NCBI RefSeq assembly: GCF_000312505.2
Contig: NZ_HG326225.1
Coordinates: forward strand, 200,249 to 264,248
Direction of reading: 5' to 3'
DNA length: 64,000 nt
Source of the DNA: Fenollaria massiliensis
GTDB taxonomy: Bacteria > Bacillota > Clostridia > Tissierellales > Peptoniphilaceae
Part shown: positions 57,104-64,000 of the stretch, piece by piece
How positions within the stretch are numbered: the stretch's first letter is position 1
Layout: every line of letters begins with the position of its first letter
Notes under the pieces: model-generated
The model's database searches: none
Seen by the model: only the letters and a program-made list of their open reading frames with translations
What the model was told of the DNA's origin: nothing
Program-made: the position numbers and the translations under genes

Positions 57104-58162
57104 TTAATAATAATCCACTTCTCCCATCTTGCCGTATGAAGCTAAATCATAAGGCGCAAAAACGCCTCTATCTGTAACAACTGCCGAAACAAGTTCAGGA
57201 GGAGTCACATCGAAGGCTGGATAATATCCCTTAACGCCCTTCATTACATGGCTCTTGCCCATAAAGGATGTCGCTTCATGAGGATCTCTTTTTTCTATAC
57301 TTATATCGTCAATCGATTTGCCTAAATCAGGTATGCCTGTTACAAAATATGGTATACCCATGTATTTTGCGCAAATTGCTAGCTGCAAAGTGCCAACTTT
57401 ATTCACAACATAGCCTTCTTTTGTAATGCTATCGGCTGCCGAAGTAAATAAACTTATATTTTTTTCTTTCATCGTCCACGCGCCCATATTGTCAGTGATG
57501 ACTGTAACGTCCTCGCCTTGACTTCTTAGTACTGAAGCTGTTAGTCTAGCTCCTTGTAAGAATGGTCTTGTCTCTGGACAATAAACTTTTATCTTTTTAC
57601 CAAGCTCTTTTGCCCTAAGCATCATGTAGCCGACTATGGTCTCGCCAAAGCATTGCGTCATGATGGCGCCTTCGTCTGGCATTAGCTTTGCTAAATTTTT
57701 TGCCACCTCGTTTATGGCTGAGTATCTTCTCTCTAAGGACTCAAGTGCTCCTTTAAATATTTCTTCGTAAGGAACTAAACCTTTTTCAATCGCATCCTTG
57801 GCAATGTCATAGGCCCTTTCAGTTACTTGCATCATTCTAAATGATGTTGTTTCTCTAGCATTGGCAAGAGCAAGCTTTGCTTCGTTCATGTGCTTAATAA
57901 ATTTACCTTCAGTAAAATCTTTTGCTTCATAAGCAGCAAGTACCATGCCCATAAAAGCAGCAGTATACGGTCCAGCGCTTTGAGTCACCATATTTTTGAT
58001 GGCGTCTCTCACTTCTTTGTAATTAGAGCAAATTTCGTAGCGCGTTTCAATTGGATATATTCTTCTATCAAGTATCTTGACCTTGCCGTCTTCAAACCAA
58101 GCAACGTTCTCATACTTAAGCATGAAACCAAGGTCTTTGTCCATCCTATTATTTTTGTCCAT
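57104..58162 (-). CDS. MtnA-family isomerase (methylthioribose-1-P / 5-deoxyribose-1-P)
   Basis: A 352-aa MtnA/eIF2B-like aldose-ketose isomerase. VKILDRRIYPIETRYEICSN, GPYTAAFMGMVLAAYEAKDF, AIMTQCFGETIVGYMMLRAK with the Cys in the place of the catalytic Cys, TRPFLQGARLTASVLRSQGE, VTVITDNMGAWTMKEK with the catalytic Asp, and APYDLASYGKMGEVDYY are recognisable. It overlaps the class II aldolase gene by 14 bases. No mtnK, mtnW or mtnX is present, so the pair fits the disposal of 5'-deoxyadenosine or methylthioadenosine carbon (isomerase plus aldolase) rather than full methionine salvage. Confidence 0.83.
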   Translation of the reverse strand: MDKNNRMDKDLGFMLKYENVAWFEDGKVKILDRRIYPIETRYEICSNYKEVRDAIKNMVTQSAGPYTAAFMGMVLAAYEAKDFTEGKFIKHMNEAKLALANARETTSFRMMQVTERAYDIAKDAIEKGLVPYEEIFKGALESLERRYSAINEVAKNLAKLMPDEGAIMTQCFGETIVGYMMLRAKELGKKIKVYCPETRPFLQGARLTASVLRSQGEDVTVITDNMGAWTMKEKNISLFTSAADSITKEGYVVNKVGTLQLAICAKYMGIPYFVTGIPDLGKSIDDISIEKRDPHEATSFMGKSHVMKGVKGYYPAFDVTPPELVSAVVTDRGVFAPYDLASYGKMGEVDYY

Positions 58163-58790
58163 AGGACTTCATCCTCTCAATTACTGCATCTATATCGCTT
58201 TTCTTTAATACATGAACATCGTCTTCAAAGCGTACTATGTGATACATCTTTGCGATATATTCAATGGTTCTTGCATTAGAGTAAGCTTCTTTCAAATCAC
58301 TACCAAGCGCTAAAACGCCGTGATTAGCAAGTAAACAGCCCTTTCTATCTTTAAGTGCACAAAGAGCCTTCTCAGCTAAATCTTGTGTGCCAAAAACAGC
58401 ATATTCAGCGCATTTTATATCTTCTCCGCCAAGATCAGCCATGATGTAGTGAAGTGCTTCAAGTGGTCTTCTAAGTGTGCTATAGCTAGTTGCATATATC
58501 GAGTGCGTATGAACTATGCTCTTAATATCAGGTCTGTTTTTATAAACAAGCGCGTGTAAAAATGATTCTGTTGATGGCTTATTCTTGCCCTCTAAAATAT
58601 TTAGATCTAGATCCATAACTACAAGATCATCGAAATTCATATTGTCATAAGCAATTCCCGATGGTGTGATAACCATCGCCTTTTCATCCGGGTCATATAT
58701 ACTTAAATTGCCTGCTGTACCGACTGTTAACTCATCTTTAATCATTTTTTTAGCGTATTCTATAAGTAATTTTTTATCTTGTATAAACAT
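58149..58790 (-). CDS. Class II aldolase (FucA/MtnB-like)
   Basis: A 213-aa zinc aldolase. The fold shows MIKDELTVGTAGNLSIYDPD then MVITPSGIAYDNMNFDDLVV, STESFLHALVYKNRPDIKSI and VHTHSIYATSYSTL, with the His pair that binds zinc, and LANHGVLALGSDLKEAYSNA with the third His. It should split a 5-deoxy or methylthio ketose phosphate into dihydroxyacetone phosphate and an aldehyde. It is directly after ricT and before the isomerase with which it overlaps; the sequential genes suggest a two-step path. Confidence 0.88.
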   Translation of the reverse strand: MFIQDKKLLIEYAKKMIKDELTVGTAGNLSIYDPDEKAMVITPSGIAYDNMNFDDLVVMDLDLNILEGKNKPSTESFLHALVYKNRPDIKSIVHTHSIYATSYSTLRRPLEALHYIMADLGGEDIKCAEYAVFGTQDLAEKALCALKDRKGCLLANHGVLALGSDLKEAYSNARTIEYIAKMYHIVRFEDDVHVLKKSDIDAVIERMKSYGQK

Positions 58791-59681
58791 CTAGTCACCT
58801 TCTATATTTTTAATATCTTCTTGATCATCGTCAGTGTATGATTCTTGTACATAGTTCCTATCAATCTTACCTGTGTCTTTAACTTCATCAGCGAATGTCA
58901 ATATAACTTTACCAAGGTTTTCGCCTTCCTTAAGCTCAACCTTTAGTGATTGCTTAAGAATGAATCTATCGATGACAACGCCTTTGCCTTGCTCAGTTAT
59001 AATTATTGCGCCTATCTTTGGCATTTTATCAACTAATTCATTGTATTGATCAGCCTCATAATTTAAACAGCACATAAGTCTTCCGCATAGACCAGATAAT
59101 TTACTTCCGTTAAGAGTCAAGTCTTGGTTTTTAGCAAGATTTATGCTTATAGGTGAGAACTCACCTAAAAATGATGAGCAGCATGTTTTTCTGCCGCACT
59201 TACCAACTGATGGTATGCATTTGGCTTCATCTCTAACGCCAACTTGTCTAAGCTCAATACGCATTCTAAATATTCTTGCTAAATCCTTAACTAGCTCTCT
59301 GAAGTCAACTCTGCCCTCAGCCGTGAAGAAAAATATAACTTTATTCAAATCAAGAGTGAAGTCAATATCGAGTAAATTCATTCCAAGGCCATATTCTTCG
59401 TTCTTTTGAATAAATATCTCTCTTGCCTCTGCCTTTCTTATGTCGTTGTCCCTCTTTTGAGCGATGTCCTCTTCAGTAGCCTTTCTTATGATTGGCTTAA
59501 GAGGTATACCAAACTCGTCAAGGTCTATCTCCTTATTAGCGACGACAACATCACCTAGCTCAAGTCCTCTAACTGTCTCGACTACGACCTTGTCATCAGT
59601 AGTAAATTCTTGCTCCATCGGATCAAAATAAAATATTTTTCCTATGGGCTTAAATCTAACGCCTATTATTTTTTTATTCAT
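58791..59681 (-). CDS. ricT: RicT/YaaT (PSP1 domain protein)
   Basis: A 296-aa PSP1-family protein, subunit of the Y-complex (RicAFT) that binds [4Fe-4S] clusters and helps RNase Y process mRNA. ATG 59681 is used; GGTGAT lies before it. Cluster cysteines are clear: KCIPSVGKCGRKTCCSSFLG and SGLCGRLMCCLNYEADQ. KIFYFDPMEQEFTTDDKVVV opens the PSP1 fold. RicA and RicF are not adjacent. Position next to holB is the usual Firmicute order. Confidence 0.93.
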   Translation of the reverse strand: MNKKIIGVRFKPIGKIFYFDPMEQEFTTDDKVVVETVRGLELGDVVVANKEIDLDEFGIPLKPIIRKATEEDIAQKRDNDIRKAEAREIFIQKNEEYGLGMNLLDIDFTLDLNKVIFFFTAEGRVDFRELVKDLARIFRMRIELRQVGVRDEAKCIPSVGKCGRKTCCSSFLGEFSPISINLAKNQDLTLNGSKLSGLCGRLMCCLNYEADQYNELVDKMPKIGAIIITEQGKGVVIDRFILKQSLKVELKEGENLGKVILTFADEVKDTGKIDRNYVQESYTDDDQEDIKNIEGD

Positions 59682-59685
59682 ATAA

Positions 59686-60603
59686 TCACCTATCAAATTT
59701 TTCTATCATATTTAAAACTAAAGTCTCTAGGTGCAGCCTAAAATTACCGCTGTTACCTAAATATCTCTTAGTCTCTTCTATCATGTCAATGCTATCTACC
59801 AAATCATATAGCGCAAGCCCTTTAAGATTTTTAATCTCATCTTTATAGTCAAGATTAACTATCCTATCAGCACTCGAGGCTATATCCTTGATAAAAATTT
59901 CAAAGTATGTAAGTATTTTTTCAATATTTTCTTTATTTTCTTCAAAAAAATCAATTTCTTTAACGCTCTCATAACGCTTTTTCTTTAATACTTTAATGGC
60001 TGCATCTATGCTCATCTTTCTAAGAGTCATCTCTTTTTCATCTTCTATAAAAGATTTAAGCGCGCTTATATCACCCATGGATATGGATGCGTAAAGCTCT
60101 TTATTGTCTAGCTTTGGATAATTTTCATTGATATAATCCATAAGCTCATTTTTATTAAGAGGCATAACTCTAATCACTTTGCTTCTTGAGATGATGGTGT
60201 CAAGTATCATGTTAAGGCTCTTAGTAACTAAGATGACTACAACATAACTTGGTGCCTCTTCAAGTGTTTTTAAAAGAACGTTTTGGCTCTCGACTTGAAT
60301 GTCTTCTGCTCCTAAGAGCATATAAACTTTTCGGTCTAGCTCAAAAGGTCTTATATAAACGTCTTTTGCTATGGACTGAGCATCCTCTTTCTTGATTTTT
60401 TCGCCCTTGCCAAACAAGGCAAAATCTGCCTTTTTATCTGGGATTTTAGAATTAAGAAGAAGCCCTGCAAATTCCATCGCAAGGCTTTCTAGATAATCAC
60501 TGTCTTTGCCTTCAAAAATATAGGATGATACAATTTTTTTATTATTGATATCGTTATAAAGTATTTTTTTTACTTCATCATTCCCAAATATTTTCTCAAA
60601 CAC
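59686..60603 (-). CDS. holB: DNA polymerase III delta-prime subunit
   Basis: A 305-aa clamp-loader subunit. MFEKIFGNDEVKKILYNDIN, then SSYIFEGKDSDYLES, where the P-loop is degenerate, KIKKEDAQSIAKDVYIRPFE, NVLLKTLEEAPSYVVVILVT and TIISRSKVIRVMPLNKNELM are the conserved delta-prime segments. The usual four-Cys zinc module is absent, and the P-loop lacks GxxGxGK, as is common for HolB in this lineage. It supports loading of the sliding clamp at replication forks. It overlaps ricT in the typical tmk-darA-holB-ricT cluster. Confidence 0.9.
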   Translation of the reverse strand: MFEKIFGNDEVKKILYNDINNKKIVSSYIFEGKDSDYLESLAMEFAGLLLNSKIPDKKADFALFGKGEKIKKEDAQSIAKDVYIRPFELDRKVYMLLGAEDIQVESQNVLLKTLEEAPSYVVVILVTKSLNMILDTIISRSKVIRVMPLNKNELMDYINENYPKLDNKELYASISMGDISALKSFIEDEKEMTLRKMSIDAAIKVLKKKRYESVKEIDFFEENKENIEKILTYFEIFIKDIASSADRIVNLDYKDEIKNLKGLALYDLVDSIDMIEETKRYLGNSGNFRLHLETLVLNMIEKFDR

Positions 60604-60613
60604 AAATTTTCTC

Positions 60614-60940
60614 CTATACTCTTAAAAATTCTTCTACGTTTAATACAAATAATGTTGCTCCACCAACTTTTACTTCAAGTGGATAAGGTACAAAAGTATC
60701 TCCAGGCATAGTAACAGTAAGTAAAGATGTAGTTATCTCTCTTGTTTTGCAATTATGATCAACAAGTTCCTTAACTTCATTTACTTTATCGTCTTCAACA
60801 CCTATTAGTAATGTAGTGTTACCAGATTTTAAAAATCCGCCTGTTGAAGATAATCTTGTCACTCTATACTTTTTTTCTGTAAGTGAATCCATAAGTGCAT
60901 TTACGTCTTGATCTTGAACAATTGCTACAATTAGTTTCAT
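60614..60940 (-). CDS. darA: c-di-AMP-binding PII-like protein DarA
   Basis: A 108-aa DUF970 protein (DarA/PstA/YaaQ), a PII-like trimer that binds cyclic di-AMP. MKLIVAIVQDQDVNALMDSL then KKYRVTRLSSTGGFLKSGNT, LLIGVEDDKVNEVKELVD and FVPYPLEVKVGGATLFVLNV carry the family's ligand loop (STGGFLKSGN) and C-terminal strand. The signal output in any species is still unclear. The gene stands in its typical place between tmk and holB; YaaR, which lies between them in Bacillus, is missing. Confidence 0.94.
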   Translation of the reverse strand: MKLIVAIVQDQDVNALMDSLTEKKYRVTRLSSTGGFLKSGNTTLLIGVEDDKVNEVKELVDHNCKTREITTSLLTVTMPGDTFVPYPLEVKVGGATLFVLNVEEFLRV

Positions 60941-60941
60941 A

Positions 60942-61568
60942 CTACCACTCCTTCATTAATTTTTTTACTTCATCTAAGGCTTCGTGAGCAAGGCTCTCTT
61001 TATCCTTAGTACCATCCAATTTGATTAGCTTCATGTGATTTTCTTCATAAAGCTTTAAGTAGGCTAGGTGAACCTTTTCTTGGAAGTCCTCTCCCAAAGA
61101 CTCTATCCTGTCTAGTTCACCAAGCTTTTTAAGTCTTTCATAAGATTTTTTTGCATCCAAATCCATAAGTATAGTTAGGTCGGGTCTAAAGCCTTCTAAG
61201 AAAAAATCATTTATCTTCATAACCTCATCTACACCAAGTCCTCTCACTATGCCCTGATAAGCAAGTGATGACAATAAAAATCTATCTAGTATGACAGAAG
61301 TGCCTTTACGTACATTTGGCTTAATCACTTTGTCATATAGTTCAGATCTTGATGCTGCGAATAAAAGTGCCTCTGTATGATAATCCATATCCTTATTAGC
61401 TTTGTCAGCTAAGATATCTCTTATCTTCTCGCCAATATTAGTCGAGCCAGGCTCTCGCGCATTTATATAATCAAGGCCCATCTCATCGAAGTAGCCTGTG
61501 ATTGCGTTTATAACAGTGCTCTTGCCGGTTCCGTCTTGTCCTTCAAGAGCTATTACTAGTCCCTTCAT
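60942..61568 (-). CDS. tmk: Thymidylate kinase
   Basis: A 208-aa dTMP kinase. LVIALEGQDGTGKSTVINAI (P-loop), INAREPGSTNIGEKIRDILA, LLFAASRSELYDKVIKP, VILDRFLLSSLAYQG (DR[FY] motif) and LDAKKSYERLKKLGELDRIE (lid) are all present, length is normal. It phosphorylates dTMP to dTDP for DNA synthesis. Only one base separates it from darA, and its ATG overlaps the stop of the decarboxylase gene. Confidence 0.95.
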   Translation of the reverse strand: MKGLVIALEGQDGTGKSTVINAITGYFDEMGLDYINAREPGSTNIGEKIRDILADKANKDMDYHTEALLFAASRSELYDKVIKPNVRKGTSVILDRFLLSSLAYQGIVRGLGVDEVMKINDFFLEGFRPDLTILMDLDAKKSYERLKKLGELDRIESLGEDFQEKVHLAYLKLYEENHMKLIKLDGTKDKESLAHEALDEVKKLMKEW

Positions 61569-62980
61569 TAGTCAACTACAACCAATGAGTCTTGGTCTTC
61601 GCCAAGTAGGCCAACAATATTTAAGTCTGATTCCTTAAGGAATTGTATGTGATCAAGTATCTCTTCAGTAATCTCTTCGCCAGGAACAAGTAGAGGTACT
61701 CCAGGTGGATAAGGGATTATTGGTGATGTTACTATCTCTCCAAGTGAATCCTTTAAGCTAATTATCTTCTTTGATGAGTAATATGCATCCGCTGGTCTAA
61801 TAATAATCTTTGGATCAGGCATATTAACTCTTATATGCTTAACCTCTTCATAAGAAAGATTCTTTGAAAGGTCTCTAATTGCTTCAAGAAGCTTTTCATA
61901 GTCTTCGTCTTCGTTCATAAGCGTTGCAAATATTAGAGCGTAGTAATAATCACTCATTTCAAGTCTAATATTGTGTCTTTCATAAAGCTCTTTTCTAAGT
62001 CTTGAGCCCTTAACGCCTTCAAGCTTGAATAATATTTTAGTATTGTCCTTTGATTTGATAGTTTTATCAAAGTCATCGCCTTCAAAAACTTCAACTCTGT
62101 CAATCTTTTTAAGCTCTTCGATAAATTCTAGACACTTAGTTACATTGTGATGAAGCTTTTCTCTGCCTTCACCGTCCATGTATGCACAAGCTGTTTCGTT
62201 TGATAGTGTAAATAGATACGATGGTGAAGTTGTTGTATATAGCTGGAATCTATCTCTAAGTTTATTTGTATCAATTCTTTCAGAACCAACATGAATCATA
62301 GATGTTTGTGTAAAACCAGTAAGTGTTTTATGAGTTGAGTGTATAACTATGTCCGCGCCGCATTCAAGAGCTGACTTAGGTAGTCTGTCATCAAATTTCA
62401 TGTGAGGTCCGTGAGCCTCGTCAACCATAAGTATCTTGCCATAGTTATGACAAATTTCTGCTATCCTTTCAAGGTCTGAAGCGATTCCGTAGTAATTAGT
62501 GTGAGTTACTACAACAGCCTTTACCTCAGGATTGTCAAGGATTAAGTCTTCTATCTCATCTGGATCAACCCCAGTTAGAACATGATAGTCATCGTTATAC
62601 TTTGGATATACATAAACAGGATTTAACCTATTTAGTATCAAAGCGTTATATACTGATTTATGGCAGTTTCTTTGAACAATGATGGTATCACCTGGCTTAG
62701 TTATAGTTGAGATAGCAATATATATGCTACCAGTAGAACCATTAACAGCGTAGTAAGTGCTCATAGCACCAAATACTTTAGCAGCTTCTTGCTGACTCTC
62801 AAGAATAACTCCTCTTGGCTCAAGCAAATTGTCCATGCCATAAGTTTCTGTCGTGTCAATAGCTGGGATGTAATCGCCCCAGTTAAATAGTGTGTTCTTT
62901 CCCTTATGTCCAGGCATGTGGAAAGAAACCGAATTTTCGTCTTTTAATTTTGATAATGCTTCAAAAACAGGTCTTTTCAT
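61568..62980 (-). CDS. Orn/Lys/Arg decarboxylase family protein (SpeA/YaaO type)
   Basis: A 470-aa PLP-dependent basic amino acid decarboxylase. SFHMPGHKGKNTLFNWGDYI, AMSTYYAVNGSTGSIYIAIS, VVTHTNYYGIASDLERI, MVDEAHGPHMKFDDRLPKSA and VIHSTHKTLTGFTQTSMIHV carry PLP contacts, with the Schiff-base Lys in STHKT. The C-terminal ending PPGVPLLVPGEEI is typical. It is the short type without the N-terminal wing, as in Bacillus YaaO/SpeA. The preferred amino acid (arginine, lysine or ornithine) is not clear. It precedes tmk as in Bacillus. Confidence 0.92.
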   Translation of the reverse strand: MKRPVFEALSKLKDENSVSFHMPGHKGKNTLFNWGDYIPAIDTTETYGMDNLLEPRGVILESQQEAAKVFGAMSTYYAVNGSTGSIYIAISTITKPGDTIIVQRNCHKSVYNALILNRLNPVYVYPKYNDDYHVLTGVDPDEIEDLILDNPEVKAVVVTHTNYYGIASDLERIAEICHNYGKILMVDEAHGPHMKFDDRLPKSALECGADIVIHSTHKTLTGFTQTSMIHVGSERIDTNKLRDRFQLYTTTSPSYLFTLSNETACAYMDGEGREKLHHNVTKCLEFIEELKKIDRVEVFEGDDFDKTIKSKDNTKILFKLEGVKGSRLRKELYERHNIRLEMSDYYYALIFATLMNEDEDYEKLLEAIRDLSKNLSYEEVKHIRVNMPDPKIIIRPADAYYSSKKIISLKDSLGEIVTSPIIPYPPGVPLLVPGEEITEEILDHIQFLKESDLNIVGLLGEDQDSLVVVD

Positions 62981-62991
62981 TAAAAACTCCT

Positions 62992-63669
62992 TTACACTCT
63001 ATATATTTCAGTTTTTTTGCGAATGGTTCTGTACCATGTGTATATCATAATTAATATCAATATTAAGCTAAGCACATAAAGAATGTTCTTTGCTCTAGCT
63101 ATTCTTAAAATATTTGCAAGGCAATAGAATAATCCCGCTAAAAAGAATAAAAGCGATGCCCTCTGTATATTTACATTTCTTCTTCTGACAGCATTTTTAA
63201 AAACGCTTAAGAAAATTAATACATTAAGTATTAAAGCGATTATGGTTCTAAATACTTCCATAAAGGTACTGATTCTGTCTTGGAACCAGCCATTTTGCGG
63301 AAGCAGTGTTAGTATCATCAGTATCGCACTTAATAAATAAATTATGTTTGATGCATCTGGCATCCTTCTCTTTTTTAGTGTTCTTGCCGCTAGATAATAA
63401 AATATTATCAAAAGTATTGGTATCATAAGTGAACTTATAAATAAAGAGATGTTTGTAAGCCTTATAATCTTCTCATCATCCGATAAAAACAAAGCATAAG
63501 TCCTGATACCTAAGAAAAGGGTGACAAAGACCACATACGTCTTGGTAAATATGCTTTGCAGCTTAAAATCTTTGTCAGCATAATTATATTTATTTATAAA
63601 ATTGTCCATAACAAATATTATTACTATATATAAAAATGTAAATATTGGTTCTAATATTTTTTGTAGCAT
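62992..63669 (-). CDS. Multi-pass membrane protein, unknown function
   Basis: A 225-aa protein with about seven hydrophobic segments (FTFLYIVIIFVMDNF, TYVVFVTLFLGIRTYALFL, LFISSLMIPILLIIFYYLAA, IIYLLSAILMILTLLPQNGW, IIALILNVLIFLSVFKNAV, RASLLFFLAGLFYCLANILR, NILYVLSLILILIMIYTWYR). Arg/Lys-rich cytosolic loops and a KKTEIYRV tail are seen. I do not recognise a family. It sits between the decarboxylase and ispE genes at short spacing, so it is probably in the same transcript. Confidence 0.7.
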   Translation of the reverse strand: MLQKILEPIFTFLYIVIIFVMDNFINKYNYADKDFKLQSIFTKTYVVFVTLFLGIRTYALFLSDDEKIIRLTNISLFISSLMIPILLIIFYYLAARTLKKRRMPDASNIIYLLSAILMILTLLPQNGWFQDRISTFMEVFRTIIALILNVLIFLSVFKNAVRRRNVNIQRASLLFFLAGLFYCLANILRIARAKNILYVLSLILILIMIYTWYRTIRKKTEIYRV

Positions 63670-63678
63670 TAAATCACC

Positions 63679-64000
63679 TCATATCAAGTGAGTTTTAATC
63701 ACAAATTGGTAGCGGTTTTTCATTAAATCATAAGCCTTTTGAAGCTCTTCTTCATTCTCAAATAGACTAAAGACACTCGATCCTGAGCCGCTCATCATGG
63801 TTTTGAAACCGCCCAAAGCACTCATTTCATCAAAAAGCTTCTTAACAGCTATGTATTTAGCAAAAACAAAGTCTTGCATATTGTTTTTAACCCTTTTAAA
63901 ATCATCTTTTTTTATAAGATCTTCAATAGCTTCACTACTTAAGTAGTCTCCATCAAAGGACATGCCTTCGTAAACATCTTTCGAGCTAATGTTTATGCCA
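63679..64000 (-). CDS. ispE: IspE, CDP-methylerythritol kinase (C-terminal part)
   Basis: Only the last 107 residues are in the window; the gene continues past the right edge (INISSKDVYEGMSFDGDYL is still in frame there). KRVKNNMQDFVFAKYIAVKK and LGGFKTMMSGSGSSVFSLFE match the C-terminal GHMP kinase motif of IspE, with the MSGSGSSVF loop. The enzyme phosphorylates CDP-methylerythritol in the non-mevalonate isoprenoid pathway. Confidence 0.85.
   Translation of the reverse strand, partial: GINISSKDVYEGMSFDGDYLSSEAIEDLIKKDDFKRVKNNMQDFVFAKYIAVKKLFDEMSALGGFKTMMSGSGSSVFSLFENEEELQKAYDLMKNRYQFVIKTHLI

Overview
The window is AT-rich, densely packed DNA from a low-GC Gram-positive anaerobe. Gene content fits a Tissierellia/Peptoniphilaceae-like coccus (Peptoniphilus, Anaerococcus or Fenollaria relatives): a yaaO-tmk-darA-holB-ricT block in Firmicute order, tryptophanase, an A-type flavoprotein, cysteine desulfidase, an Opp peptide transporter, a MurE without the DAP-type motif, and no spore genes beyond ricT. 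The taxon is inferred from content, not from a marker gene. I see no rRNA, tRNA or CRISPR array.

Region 1 (1 to about 12.1 kb, minus strand) is the early, replication and packaging-entry part of a tailed-phage prophage. In transcription order: sigma-like factor, two small proteins, DUF2800 nuclease-like protein, DUF2815 protein, a 51-aa membrane protein, family A DNA polymerase, DUF4406-like protein, small protein, primase/helicase, VRR-NUC nuclease, SNF2 helicase (broken by a 5-bp duplication in Walker A), DUF1492/ArpU-like regulator, HNH endonuclease, P27 terminase small subunit, a short MetK, and the start of a ParB-domain protein, probably a DNA methyltransferase. Three 10-bp repeats overlap the end of the regulator gene and precede a promoter for the HNH/terminase genes.

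Region 2 (12.1 to 18.0 kb) is a defence cassette at the prophage edge, pointing the other way. It holds a three-gene ABC-three-component (ABC-3C) system and an NgoBV-type restriction-modification pair whose methyltransferase carries an extra N-terminal domain, probably a self-regulator. No integrase or repressor lies between this cassette and chromosomal genes.

Region 3 (18.0 to 43.6 kb) is chromosome: rRNA methyltransferase, glycolipid glycosyltransferase, MgtE, formiminotransferase, thioesterase, DUF1858, FprA, then divergent murE-dacF, a LytTR/DUF3021 pair with a good operator candidate, VanZ, oppABCDF, and an apparent four-gene operon cyuA - Gate transporter - 1388-aa SF1 helicase/nuclease - GH77-like protein. 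The GH77-like protein seems to have lost all three catalytic carboxylates, and its pairing with the helicase is the most unusual thing in the window.

Region 4 (43.7 to 53.1 kb) is an acquired island: a SAM methyltransferase, a broken conjugative-element sigma gene, and a TetR-controlled transporter operon (EcfA-EcfA-EcfT fused in one chain, an ECF S component and two ABC half-transporters), bounded by an IS with a nonsense-mutated transposase. The IS end overlaps the -35 box of a perfect promoter for the tetR operon.

Region 5 (53.2 to 64 kb) is chromosome again: tryptophanase, a YedF/DUF3343/DUF951 group, a membrane-anchored propeller-like protein, an MtnA-family isomerase with a class II aldolase, ricT, holB, darA, tmk, a basic amino acid decarboxylase, a membrane protein and the end of ispE.
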